From: Synechococcus sp. CS-1332
GTDB lineage: Bacteria; Cyanobacteriota; Cyanobacteriia; PCC-6307; Cyanobiaceae
Length of the DNA: 64,000 nt
Assembly (NCBI RefSeq): GCF_025127995.1
Contig: NZ_JAHLYP010000038.1
Location: 1 to 64,000 of the forward strand
Direction of reading: 5' to 3'
In this document: in pieces, positions 7,571 through 16,071 of the stretch
Layout: every line of letters begins with the position of its first letter
How positions within the stretch are numbered: the first letter of the stretch is position 1
The notes under the pieces: generated by a model
What the model was told of the DNA's origin: nothing
The model's database searches: none
What the model saw: the letters and a program-made list of their open reading frames with translations, nothing else
Translations under genes and position numbers: made by a program

Positions 7571-8218
7571 TCACCCCAGGCGCCTCAGGCAGAGCTCCTC
7601 AAAGGCCGGCCGCAGCAGGTAGGGGTACTCGCCGACCCACTGCTTCAGCTGCGGCAGCCAGCCATCCGAGAGGGCACCGATGCGGGAGAAGTCCTTGCGT
7701 TCGCTCAGCACCAGGCAGCGGATCACCATCCCTGGCCGGATCAGCTCATGCTTCTTTTCGAGGGGGAAGCGGATCTGGCCCAGGTAGCCCTCGTCGTCCT
7801 CCAGCTCCAGGCACAACCAGGTGCGCCGGTTCTCCACCAGCTCAAGCCGTCCCTCGCGGTTGGCCTGCTCCCGCCGGTTCTCCACCACCTCCCGCCGGAA
7901 CAGGTCGGCCACGACCCCCTCAAAGATTGCGGCCGCCGGGTAGCGCCGCAGCAGCGCATTGCGGCGGCCCGCCTCCACGATCGGTCCCCACAGGACATAG
8001 AGAAGGAAGACGAAGCCCACCACCAGGAACACCGGACCGGCCTGGCTCCGGAACAGGAGCACCTGGCTGATCAGCAGCGAGATCACCCCGCCGATCACCG
8101 AAATCAGCACGCGCTGCAGCAGTTTGCGCGGATCGCCGCTGCTGGCGCTGAACTGCGAGCCCGTGGCCACCGCCGGGATCAGCCGGACAAGTTCGCCGGG
8201 TTTGAGGGGGATCAACAT
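7571..8218 (-). CDS. Conserved cyanobacterial membrane protein
   Basis: A 215-residue protein. After a ~33-residue N-terminus (MLIPLKPGELVRLIPAVATG) come two membrane helices (VLISVIGGVISLLISQVLLF and VFLVVGFVFLLYVLWGPIV). A cytosolic domain of ~140 residues follows, with EGVVADLFRREVVENRREQ and WLCLELEDDEGYLGQIRFP. Homologues in Synechococcus are often labelled 'phosphate ABC transporter permease', but I see no permease motif and do not trust that name. The ATG at 8218 is 34 bp after the dapB stop, so it may be cotranscribed with dapB. Confidence 0.65.
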   Translation of the reverse strand: MLIPLKPGELVRLIPAVATGSQFSASSGDPRKLLQRVLISVIGGVISLLISQVLLFRSQAGPVFLVVGFVFLLYVLWGPIVEAGRRNALLRRYPAAAIFEGVVADLFRREVVENRREQANREGRLELVENRRTWLCLELEDDEGYLGQIRFPLEKKHELIRPGMVIRCLVLSERKDFSRIGALSDGWLPQLKQWVGEYPYLLRPAFEELCLRRLG

Positions 8219-8252
8219 CGACTCACAGGGGGGCAGCTGAGAGGGGGGCAGC

Positions 8253-9119
8253 TCACAGGAGCCTCTCCAGTCCATAGACCAGGCCCCCCAGGCTGCGCAC
8301 CTTGCGGACCGTGAGCAAGACCCCGGGCATATAGGCACTGCGGTCAATCGTGTCGTGGCGCAGGGTGTAGGTCTCCCCGGGGGAGCCGAACATCACCTCC
8401 TGGTGGGCCACCAGCCCCGGCAGCCGCACTGAATGCAGCCGCAGGCCGCTCTCCCGCAGCCCCCCCCGGCAGCCGGGCAAACTCTCGTGCTCCTCCACCT
8501 GGGGGGGGTTGAACGGCTTGCCGAGCTCCTCCATGAGTTCGGCGGTCTTGAGGCAGGTGCCGCTGGGGGCATCGGCCTTGCGGTTGTGGTGCAGTTCGGT
8601 GAGCTCGGCGTAGTCGTAGAAGCGGGCCGCCGCCGCCGCCGCTTGCTGCAGCAGCACCATGCCCACGCAGAAATTGGGCACCACCGCGCCCCCCATCGAG
8701 GCCTTGTCGGCAAAGGTGGCCAGATCCGCCAACTGGTCGGGACGCAGGCCGGTGGTGCCGATCACCGGATGGACGCCGTAGGCGAAGGCGCCGCGGCAGT
8801 GCTCGAAGACGACGCTGGGGTGGGTGAAGTCGACCAGCACCGCCCCGCCTCCCGGTCCGGCCTGGCGCACCGCCTGGCTGGCCTGGCAGAGGGTGCCCTC
8901 GAAATCGGCGCTCAGCGCCACCTCCAGCTCCCCAAGACCCAGGGCCAGCCCCACATCCTCCCCTTCGTGCCCAGGCGTGGTGTCGATGGCTCCCGCCAGG
9001 GTGCAATCGGGGGCCGCCACCACGGCCTTGATCACCTCAGCGCCCATGCGGCCCAGGGCCCCGGCCACCACCACCGGGATCGGCGCCGGGGCCGCTGGGG
9101 ATGGGGAGGTCGCGGTCAT
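8253..9119 (-). CDS. dapB: 4-hydroxy-tetrahydrodipicolinate reductase
   Basis: A 288-residue enzyme of lysine/diaminopimelate biosynthesis that reduces 4-hydroxytetrahydrodipicolinate with NAD(P)H. The nucleotide-binding motif [17 protein letters not shown] is at the N-terminus, VIGTTGL is in the middle, and the catalytic signature [20 protein letters not shown] lies near residue 175. The length is slightly above the family norm because of a Pro/Ala-rich N-terminal extension. It is divergent from chlH; the 137 bp between the two starts should hold both promoters. Confidence 0.95.
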   Translation of the reverse strand: MTATSPSPAAPAPIPVVVAGALGRMGAEVIKAVVAAPDCTLAGAIDTTPGHEGEDVGLALGLGELEVALSADFEGTLCQASQAVRQAGPGGGAVLVDFTHPSVVFEHCRGAFAYGVHPVIGTTGLRPDQLADLATFADKASMGGAVVPNFCVGMVLLQQAAAAAARFYDYAELTELHHNRKADAPSGTCLKTAELMEELGKPFNPPQVEEHESLPGCRGGLRESGLRLHSVRLPGLVAHQEVMFGSPGETYTLRHDTIDRSAYMPGVLLTVRKVRSLGGLVYGLERLL

Positions 9120-9256
9120 GGGCAGCTGGCGTTCCTGGCGAGCCTATGAGGCCCGGCCCACCGGCAGGGTGCCTGCCTGTAACGCTGCGCTGCAACCGAT
9201 CGCGTCCCCGGCGGGAGCTCCGTAGGCTGCTTCACATTGCTCAACGCATCCCCCGC

Positions 9257-12200
9257 ATGTTCACGCAGGTCCGTTCCGCCAGCCGCCGGGTCAGCCCTGC
9301 CCCCACCAATGGCGCCGACGACCGGGTGGTGATGAAGGCCGTCTATGTGGTGCTCGAACCCCAGTATCAGAACGCCCTCACCACCGCCGCCACCGGCCTC
9401 AACGACCAGAACGGTCCCCTGGCGGTGGAGCTGAGCGGCTATCTGATCGAGGAGCTGCGGGACCCGGCCAACTACGCCGACTTCTGCGCCGACGTGGCCG
9501 CTGCCGACGTGTTCATTGCCTCGCTGATCTTCATCGAGGACCTGGCCCAGAAGGTGGTGGAGGCGGTGGCCCCGCACCGAGACCGGCTCAAGGCGGTGGT
9601 GGTGTTCCCCTCGATGCCGGAGGTGATGCGCCTCAACAAGCTGGGCACCTTCTCGATGGCCCAGCTGGGCCAGAGCAAGAGCGCCATCGCCCAGTTCATG
9701 CGCAAGCGCAAGGAAGCCAATGGGGCCGGCTTCCAGGACGCCATGCTCAAGCTGCTGAACACCCTGCCGACGGTGCTCAAGTACCTGCCGGTGGAGAAGG
9801 CCCAGGACGCCCGTTCCTTCATGCTCAGCTTCCAGTACTGGCTGGGGGGAACGCCGGACAACCTGCGCAACTTCCTGCTGATGCTGGCCGACCGTTACGT
9901 GTTCGGCAAAGCGGAGCTGGGCCGGCCCCAGCTCACCGTCGCCGACCCGGTGGTGTTCCCCGATCTCGGCATCTGGCACCCCATGGCCCCGGGGATGTTC
10001 GAGGACCTCAAGGAATACCTCAACTGGAGCGCCAGCCGCGCTGATCTGAGCGAAAAGGCCCGCCGGGGCCCGGTGATCGGCCTGGTGCTGCAGCGCAGCC
10101 ACATCGTCACCGGCGACGACGCCCATTACGTGGCCATCATTCAGGAGCTGGAGTACCGGGGCGCCACGGTGATTCCCGTGTTCTGCGGCGGCCTCGATTT
10201 CTCCCGGCCCGTCTCCTCCTTCTTCTACGACCCGCTCCAACCGGAGCAACCCCTGGTGGATGGGGTCGTGAGCCTCACCGGCTTCGCCCTGGTGGGTGGT
10301 CCAGCCCGTCAGGACCATCCCAAGGCCATCGAGACCCTCAAGCGGCTCAATCGCCCCTACATGGTGGCCCTGCCCCTGGTGTTCCAGACCACCCAGGAAT
10401 GGGAGGAGAGCGACCTGGGGCTGCACCCGGTGCAGGTGGCCCTGCAGATCGCCATCCCCGAGCTCGACGGTGCCATCGAACCGATCGTGCTGTCGGGGCG
10501 CGACGACGCCACCGGCAAGGCCCACACCCTGCAGGACCGCGTGGATGCCATCGCCGAGCGGGCCATCCGCTGGGCCTCGCTGCGCATCAAGCCCCGGGCC
10601 CAGAAGAAGCTGGCGATCACCGTGTTCAGCTTCCCCCCCGACAAGGGCAACGTGGGCACCGCCGCCTACCTCGATGTGTTCGGCTCGATCTTCCGCGTGC
10701 TGGAGGAGATGAAGGCCAAGGGCTACACGGTGGACGCCATGCCCCGCACCCCGAAGGAGCTGATGCAGGCGGTGCTCAGCGATCCGGAGGCCCTGGAAGG
10801 GGCCCCCGAGCTGGCGATCGCCCACCGCATGAGCGTCGAGGAATACGAACGGCTCACCCCCTACTCCGAACGCCTGGAAGAGAACTGGGGCAAGCCCCCG
10901 GGCAGCCTCAACAGCGACGGCACCAACCTGCTGATCTACGGCCGCCACTTCGGCAACGTGTTCGTGGGGGTGCAGCCCACCTTCGGCTACGAGGGCGATC
11001 CGATGCGCCTGCTCTATTCGCGCAGCGCCAGCCCCCACCACGGCTTCGCCGCTTACTACACCTACCTGGAGAAGGTCTGGGGTGCCGATGCGGTGCTCCA
11101 CTTCGGCACCCATGGCTCCCTGGAGTTCATGCCGGGCAAGCAGATGGGCATGAGCGAAACCTGCTACCCCGATTCGCTCATCGGTGCCCTGCCCAACCTC
11201 TATTACTACGCGGCCAACAACCCGTCGGAGGCCACCATCGCCAAGCGGCGCGGCTACGCCTCCACGATCAGCTACCTCACCCCGCCGGCCGAGAACGCCG
11301 GTCTCTACAAGGGTCTCAAGGAGCTGGGTGAGCTGGTGGGGTCCTACCAGCAGCTGCGGGAGAGCTCCAGGGGGGTGCAGATCGTCAACGCGATCATCGA
11401 AACCGCCCGCCAGTGCAACCTCGACAAGGATGTGGTCCTGCCCGAGGGCGATGCCGATGCGGCGGCCCTCGACCTCGACGGCCGCGATGGGGTGGTGGGG
11501 GCCGTGTACCGCCAGCTGATGGAGATCGAGAGCCGGCTGCTGCCCTGCGGCCTGCACACCATCGGTAAACCGCCCACCGCCGAGGAGGCGATTGCCACCC
11601 TGGTGAGCATCTCCGCCCTGGAGCGGGAGGAGGAGGGCCTGCGTTCCCTGCCGGGGCTGCTGGCCGAGAGCCGCGGCCGCACCATCGCCGAGGTGTACAG
11701 CGGCAACGATGCAGGCGTGTTGGCGGACGTGGAGCTCAACCGGGTGATCACCGAGGCCTGCCGTTCGGCGGTGGGGGCCATGGTGCGCCAGGTCACCGGC
11801 AGCGATGGCCGGGTGAGCCTGCAGCGCCGCTTCGTCTGGTTCTTCGATCTGCTGGAGCGCGTCGGCTACCGCCTGCCCAGCCCCTGGCTGAGCGCCTGCC
11901 GCCAGGCGGGCTTCGCCGATGTGGATGTCACCGAACTGGATCGCCAGTTCGCCTATCTGCGCTTCTGCCTGGAGCAGATCTGCGCCGATATGGAGATGGA
12001 GAGCCTGTTGCGGGCCCTCGATGGCGAGTATGTGCTGCCCGGGCCCGGCGGTGATCCGATCCGCAACCCCGGCGTGTTGCCCAGCGGCAAGAACATCCAT
12101 GCCCTCGATCCCCAGGCCATCCCCACCAGGGCGGCCATTGCCGCTGCCAAGGTGGTGGTCGATCGGCTGATCGAGCGTCAGAAGGCCGAGCAGGGCACCT

Positions 12201-13279
12201 GGCCGGAAACCATCGCCTGCGTCCTCTGGGGCACTGACAACATCAAGACCTACGGCGAATCCCTCGCCCAGATTCTCTGGTTCATCGGCGTGCGTCCGAT
12301 GGCCGATTCACTCGGACGGGTCAACAAGCTGGAGCTGCTGTCCCTCGAGGAGCTGGGCCGGCCCCGCATCGATGTGGTCGTGAACTGCTCGGGCGTGTTC
12401 CGCGACTTGTTCATCAACCAGATGGCCCTGATCGACCAGGGGGTCAAGATGGCCGCCGAGGCCGACGAGCCCCTGGAGATGAATTTCGTGCGTAAGCACA
12501 GCCAGGAGCAGGCCGCCGAACAGGGCATTTCGCTGCGGGACGCCGCCACCCGGGTGTTCTCCAATGCCAGTGGCAGCTACAGCTCCAACGTCAACCTGGC
12601 GGTGGAGAACAGCACCTGGGAGGAGGAGGGCGAACTGCAGGAGATGTACCTCAGCCGCAAGACGTTTGCCTTCAACGCCGATAACCCCGGCGAGATGAAC
12701 CAGAACCGTGGGGTGTTCGAGTCGGCGATGAAGACCGCCGATGTGACCTTCCAGAATCTGGATTCGGCGGAAATCTCGCTCACCGATGTGAGCCACTACT
12801 TCGACTCCGACCCCACCAAGCTGATCGCCGGCCTGCGCGACGACGGCAAGGCCCCCACCAGCTACATCGCCGACACCACCACGGCCAATGCCCAGGTGCG
12901 CTCCCTGAGCGAGACCATCCGCCTCGACTCCCGCACCAAGCTGCTCAACCCCAAGTGGTACGAGGGCATGCTCAATTCAGGCTACGAAGGGGTGCGGGAG
13001 GTGGCCAAGCGTCTCAACTTCACCCTGGGCTGGAGCGCCACCAGCGGCGCGGTCGACAACTTCGTCTACGAGGAGGCCAACGAGACCTTCATCAACGACC
13101 CGGAGATGCGCAAGCGGCTGATGGACCTCAACCCCCACAGCTTCCGCCGCATCGTCGGCACCCTGCTGGAAGTGAACGGCCGCGGCTACTGGGAGACGAG
13201 CGACGAGAACATCGCCCAACTGCAGGAGATCTACCAGGAGATCGAGGACCGGATCGAAGGGGTGACAAAGGAGGCCTGA
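9257..13279 (+). CDS. chlH: Magnesium chelatase subunit H
   Basis: A 1340-residue subunit that binds protoporphyrin IX and is the catalytic part of the ChlH/ChlI/ChlD complex inserting Mg2+, the first committed step of chlorophyll synthesis. The length is typical, and family stretches are seen throughout: [19 protein letters not shown] near residue 115, [19 protein letters not shown] near residue 617, and the conserved C-terminal block with [15 protein letters not shown] and [19 protein letters not shown]. The ATG at 9257 is preferred; the frame continues upstream without a homologous N-terminus. The gene stands alone, as chlH usually does in cyanobacteria. Confidence 0.97.
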   Translation: MFTQVRSASRRVSPAPTNGADDRVVMKAVYVVLEPQYQNALTTAATGLNDQNGPLAVELSGYLIEELRDPANYADFCADVAAADVFIASLIFIEDLAQKVVEAVAPHRDRLKAVVVFPSMPEVMRLNKLGTFSMAQLGQSKSAIAQFMRKRKEANGAGFQDAMLKLLNTLPTVLKYLPVEKAQDARSFMLSFQYWLGGTPDNLRNFLLMLADRYVFGKAELGRPQLTVADPVVFPDLGIWHPMAPGMFEDLKEYLNWSASRADLSEKARRGPVIGLVLQRSHIVTGDDAHYVAIIQELEYRGATVIPVFCGGLDFSRPVSSFFYDPLQPEQPLVDGVVSLTGFALVGGPARQDHPKAIETLKRLNRPYMVALPLVFQTTQEWEESDLGLHPVQVALQIAIPELDGAIEPIVLSGRDDATGKAHTLQDRVDAIAERAIRWASLRIKPRAQKKLAITVFSFPPDKGNVGTAAYLDVFGSIFRVLEEMKAKGYTVDAMPRTPKELMQAVLSDPEALEGAPELAIAHRMSVEEYERLTPYSERLEENWGKPPGSLNSDGTNLLIYGRHFGNVFVGVQPTFGYEGDPMRLLYSRSASPHHGFAAYYTYLEKVWGADAVLHFGTHGSLEFMPGKQMGMSETCYPDSLIGALPNLYYYAANNPSEATIAKRRGYASTISYLTPPAENAGLYKGLKELGELVGSYQQLRESSRGVQIVNAIIETARQCNLDKDVVLPEGDADAAALDLDGRDGVVGAVYRQLMEIESRLLPCGLHTIGKPPTAEEAIATLVSISALEREEEGLRSLPGLLAESRGRTIAEVYSGNDAGVLADVELNRVITEACRSAVGAMVRQVTGSDGRVSLQRRFVWFFDLLERVGYRLPSPWLSACRQAGFADVDVTELDRQFAYLRFCLEQICADMEMESLLRALDGEYVLPGPGGDPIRNPGVLPSGKNIHALDPQAIPTRAAIAAAKVVVDRLIERQKAEQGTWPETIACVLWGTDNIKTYGESLAQILWFIGVRPMADSLGRVNKLELLSLEELGRPRIDVVVNCSGVFRDLFINQMALIDQGVKMAAEADEPLEMNFVRKHSQEQAAEQGISLRDAATRVFSNASGSYSSNVNLAVENSTWEEEGELQEMYLSRKTFAFNADNPGEMNQNRGVFESAMKTADVTFQNLDSAEISLTDVSHYFDSDPTKLIAGLRDDGKAPTSYIADTTTANAQVRSLSETIRLDSRTKLLNPKWYEGMLNSGYEGVREVAKRLNFTLGWSATSGAVDNFVYEEANETFINDPEMRKRLMDLNPHSFRRIVGTLLEVNGRGYWETSDENIAQLQEIYQEIEDRIEGVTKEA

Positions 13280-13290
13280 TCGATCAGGCC
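13273..13290. repeat. Perfect 18-bp palindrome over the chlH stop codon
   Basis: GGCCTGATCGATCAGGCC is identical to its reverse complement and contains the TGA stop of chlH (13277-13279). It could fold as a hairpin at the transcript end, although no T-tract follows. Confidence 0.6.
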
Positions 13291-13724
13291 ACGGGCCAGG
13301 TGCCGGGATCGCAGGAGCTCCTGGGACGCTGATCGCGGGGCGCACCTGGCGAATGGAGGACGCGTCAGTTGTTGCGAGCTCTTGCTGCTACCGCAGTCGA
13401 TAACAGCAGATGCGCTGCATTGAGAAAGCTCTTGCACATATGCAAGGAATTCTTAATAATCTCCGCATGGGCCGTGGGCGCTGAGGTTTGCCGCCATGGC
13501 CATGCCTGCAGCCCCCGCTGCCTGGGGATCAGCCGTCTGCCGCGCCGAATCCTGCGTAGGACTGAGTTGTGCCATTGCACGGGAAAGGAACCGTGAGAGT
13601 TGACATTCAGGCTCAGCTCATCGCCGTCAAGTCAGAGGCAACGCTGATGACTTCATTGCTATCTCAGCCACCTGTAATGGCATCGTCGATCAACCCAACT
13701 CCATTCCCTACTCCCCTGAGAACC
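13291..13724. other. Intergenic region between chlH and the CsbD gene
   Basis: No supportable gene. It contains a 9-bp inverted repeat GCCAGGTGC (13295-13303) / GCACCTGGC (13342-13350) with a 38-nt spacer, possibly part of a chlH 3' structure. A second small hairpin is CTTGCA-CATA-TGCAAG (13431-13446). From about 13590 onward the region should carry the promoter and leader of the CsbD-like gene. Confidence 0.5.
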
Positions 13725-13922
13725 ATGTCAAACAAACTCGACGCCGCAGCCAAAGATGCTGAAGGCAAGATCCAGTCCGCCGTCGGCTCCCTCACTGGCG
13801 ACAAGGGCCAACAACTCAAAGGAGAAGCCAAGCAAGTCCAGGCCGACGCCATGCAGGCGGAAGCCCAAGTGAAGGAGGCAGCCAAGAAGGCCGCCAGGAA
13901 GCTCGATGATGCCACGAATTAG
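13725..13922 (+). CDS. CsbD family stress-response protein
   Basis: A 65-residue, highly charged helical protein beginning MSNKLDAAAKDAEGKIQSAV and containing LTGDKGQQLKGEAKQVQADA, the recognised CsbD pattern of two related Lys/Glu/Ala-rich segments. CsbD-like proteins are small, abundant, stress-induced proteins of uncertain function. The frame is open further upstream to 13569 but the ATG at 13725 gives the family N-terminus. A strong terminator follows 43 bp after the stop. Confidence 0.85.
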   Translation: MSNKLDAAAKDAEGKIQSAVGSLTGDKGQQLKGEAKQVQADAMQAEAQVKEAAKKAARKLDDATN

Positions 13923-13965
13923 TCAGCAGGCCCTATAGGTCCTGATCATCCGTAGCCAAGCCCAT

Positions 13966-13999
13966 GCCGGGGAGTCTTTCACACTCCCCGGCTTTCTCT
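13966..13999 (+). terminator. Rho-independent terminator of the CsbD gene
   Basis: A perfect 10-bp stem GCCGGGGAGT / ACTCCCCGGC with a 7-nt loop (CTTTCAC) is followed by TTTCTCTT. Confidence 0.8.
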
Positions 14000-14066
14000 T
14001 TGAGCGGGCCGGGAGGCCATAGCATTCGCTTCTCTGCCTGTTTCGAGCGAGTGGATCAATGTGCAC

Positions 14067-14091
14067 AAAAAAAGGGGAGCTGAAGCCCCCC
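14067..14091 (-). terminator. Rho-independent terminator of pstS
   Basis: On the minus strand GGGGGGC-TTCA-GCTCCCC forms a 7-bp stem with one mismatch and a TTCA tetraloop, followed by seven T. It lies 36 bp beyond the pstS stop codon. Confidence 0.75.
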
Positions 14092-14127
14092 CGAATCACC
14101 CCGCAGGGATGAGTGAATGGATCGGGA

Positions 14128-15135
14128 TCACTTACCGATCTTGGCCACTTCGGTGCGAGCCCGCTTCAGAACGGCACCGGTCAGGGGTACGAAATCGAGC
14201 TGCTTGGCGATGCCTTGACCCTTCGGCGAGAGACCCCATGTGAGGAACTGGCGGAGAGTAGCGGCCTTGTCGCCATTGCCCTTCTGGTAGGCCAGAATCC
14301 AGGTGAAGGTGGCGATCGGGAAGGCGTTGGCACCGGCCGGATTGCAATCCTCACCACCCAGGCGGGAATTCAGCTTGACGCCGTTCAGGGCGGCGGCCCC
14401 GGTCACATCGTTGGCCAGAACAAACTTGCCAGCTTTGTTCTGAAGAGCCGCAGGAGTTATCTTGCCCTTCACGAAGGCCTGGTTGAGATAACCGAGCGAG
14501 CCGGGGGTATTCAGGATCAGGCCTGCCACACCCTCATTGCCCTTGCCACCGACGCCCACGGGCCACTTGACGGCCTTGGAGGTTCCCACTTTGGATTTCC
14601 ACTCCGAAGAGAAGCAGGAGAGGGAGTTGGTGAAGGCGGCGGTGGTGCCGGAGCCGTCGGAGCGGTGAACCACGTTGATCGGGCCCTTGCCGCATTTCAG
14701 CTGCTCCCAGGTTTTGATCTTGCCGAGGAAGATGTCGGCGACTTGGGTCTGGGTGAGCTTGAGGTTCTTGCAGCTGGGATTGTTGTAGGCGGGGGTGACG
14801 GTGCCCCCCATCATCGGGATCTGCAGGGCTCCGCGCTGGGCGGTCACCCCCTTGGTGAATTCTCCCTTGGATTCGTTGAGCTCCTCATCGGTCGCTCCAA
14901 AATCGACGCTGCCGGCATGGAACTGGCGAACACCAGCGCCCGAGCCCACCGACTGGTAGTTCACCTGCCTCTTGGTTTCTTTGGCGAACTCCACGGCCCA
15001 GCGCTGGTAGGCCGGAGCGGGAAAGCTGGCGCCGGCTCCACTGATGGAGTTGCTCTGGGCGATCACCGGAACCGCCAGTCCAGCGGTGACAGCACCGGCA
15101 GCGGAGAGAATCAGGGCCTTCTTCGCGAAGGTCAT
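14128..15135 (-). CDS. pstS: Phosphate ABC transporter substrate-binding protein PstS
   Basis: A 335-residue periplasmic phosphate-binding protein. A Sec signal peptide (MTFAKKALILSAAGAVTAG, cleavage probably after VIAQ) precedes the family motifs GAGASFPAPAYQRW, YQSVGSGAGVRQF and the phosphate-contacting HRSDGSGTTAAF. I chose the ATG at 15135 over a TTG at 15147. No pstCAB genes are adjacent, so it is an orphan pstS, as is common in picocyanobacteria with several copies. A candidate Pho box upstream and a terminator downstream suggest a single-gene phosphate-starvation transcript. Confidence 0.93.
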   Translation of the reverse strand: MTFAKKALILSAAGAVTAGLAVPVIAQSNSISGAGASFPAPAYQRWAVEFAKETKRQVNYQSVGSGAGVRQFHAGSVDFGATDEELNESKGEFTKGVTAQRGALQIPMMGGTVTPAYNNPSCKNLKLTQTQVADIFLGKIKTWEQLKCGKGPINVVHRSDGSGTTAAFTNSLSCFSSEWKSKVGTSKAVKWPVGVGGKGNEGVAGLILNTPGSLGYLNQAFVKGKITPAALQNKAGKFVLANDVTGAAALNGVKLNSRLGGEDCNPAGANAFPIATFTWILAYQKGNGDKAATLRQFLTWGLSPKGQGIAKQLDFVPLTGAVLKRARTEVAKIGK

Positions 15136-15190
15136 CAGAAATGCCAATTGTGGAGCAGGTCATGAATAGCAACCAGCTCTGCCCATTCGT

Positions 15191-15207
15191 GTTATGGGCA
15201 GGTTAAC
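15191..15207 (-). promoter_or_regulatory. Candidate Pho box upstream of pstS
   Basis: Read on the minus strand, GTTAACCTGCC followed by CATAAC contains two TTAAC/ATAAC cores spaced 11 nt apart. This matches the direct-repeat layout of cyanobacterial PhoB/SphR boxes built on CTTAACCT-type repeats. It lies about 55-70 bp upstream of the pstS start. Only two half-sites are visible and the second is weak; the role is inferred from position. Confidence 0.4.
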
Positions 15208-15602
15208 GGGTCATCAAGGATTGATCTGGACTGGGCCCTTGAGGCTTCTGGAAGGAAAACCTGCGCGGGATTGAGAGGTGGTGCTGCCGCTGCCGGCGGC
15301 TCCTGGCGAGGTGCTGGGCCTGGGCGAAACCAACGGGGTGGTCTTCGGCTGGACAGCTCTGCGGCCCTGGCCACGGCCCAGGCCCCTCTGCCCCCCCCAC
15401 GGACCCGACCACAGGCTGCACCGGAACTCCAGCCATCCAGGTGCTCGGTTGTGATGAAGCAGGACGCTTCATGCGCCAGCGGCACAGATCGGCGTTTGAG
15501 ATCTACACATCCGGCCGTACCTTTGCTGGGTCTGGATGGCGCCCACATCCGATGTCAGATCAGATCGTGTGAGTGGAACGGCCATGCCATCCCACTTTGG
15601 CT
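15208..15602. other. Intergenic region between pstS and the ferritin-like gene
   Basis: No gene that I can support. Open frames on both strands are arginine/proline-rich and look like shadows of G+C-rich DNA. The region must hold the promoter of the ferritin-like/feoB unit, but no clear Fur box was recognised. Confidence 0.4.
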
Positions 15603-16064
15603 ATGGATAGAGGGACTGCCCCTGGCGTCCACTTGAACGAGCTCACCAGCGCCATCAACCAACACCTGGCCACTGAGTTTCAGGCCGGCCCCACCGATCT
15701 GGCCCTGTCGATCTGGTTGCGGGAGAAGGATCTGGCTGGTTTTTCCGCCTACATGCCTGCCAAGAGCCAGGAGGAGCGAGACCACGCGGCCCGCATGATC
15801 GCCTGCCTAGCGGACAGCGGCGAACAGGTGGAATTGCCCACGATCGAGGCCCCGGAAAGGAGTTGGCCGTCGGTGCAGACCTTGTTCGACCAAGTGTATG
15901 ACAAGGGAAAGGGGTTCACAGCCTCGATCAATCATCTCTATGCCATCGCCGAGACCGTTGGCGAACGCAGTGCCACCGCCAGGCTGCTCCTCGACCAGCC
16001 GTTCCTGGAAGGGACAGCCCTGACCCATGTCAAAGGGGGTCTCAGCGGTGCCAGAGCTGCCTGA
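15603..16064 (+). CDS. Ferritin-like protein, probably degenerate
   Basis: A 153-residue protein aligning with bacterial ferritins from residue 10 to about 120: DLALSIWLREKDLAGFSAYM, then SQEERDHAARMI and ELPTIEAPERSW. The helix-A Glu (E25) and helix-B Glu/His (E58, H61) are present. The helix-C Glu appears replaced (G102 in YDKGKGFTASI), and after residue 125 the sequence departs from the family (LLLDQPFLEGTALTHVKGG) so the helix-D carboxylates are missing. Iron oxidation is therefore doubtful, while an iron-related role is suggested by feoB 7 bp downstream. I preferred the ATG at 15603 over a GTG at 15573. A 3' frameshift or divergence are both possible. Confidence 0.65.
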   Translation: MDRGTAPGVHLNELTSAINQHLATEFQAGPTDLALSIWLREKDLAGFSAYMPAKSQEERDHAARMIACLADSGEQVELPTIEAPERSWPSVQTLFDQVYDKGKGFTASINHLYAIAETVGERSATARLLLDQPFLEGTALTHVKGGLSGARAA

Positions 16065-16071
16065 AGCCTCA

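Noticed and set aside
10814-10821. GCGATCGC octamers (also at 45558 and 52992) as possible regulatory sites
   Set aside because: These are HIP1 palindromes, scattered widely in many cyanobacterial genomes, including inside genes; no specific role is indicated here.
9116-12100. A 994-codon open frame antisense to chlH
   Set aside because: Composition rich in Gly, His, Leu, Gln and Val with no recognisable domain; it is a codon-bias shadow of the strongly coding chlH frame.
13365-13580. Possible 71-aa minus-strand gene between chlH and the CsbD gene
   Set aside because: Sequence has no protein-like pattern, no ribosome-binding site, and lies in a promoter region.
15192-15548. Possible 118-aa minus-strand gene upstream of the ferritin-like gene
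   Set aside because: Arg/Pro/Ala-rich with no domain or plausible start; it also overlaps the pstS promoter region.
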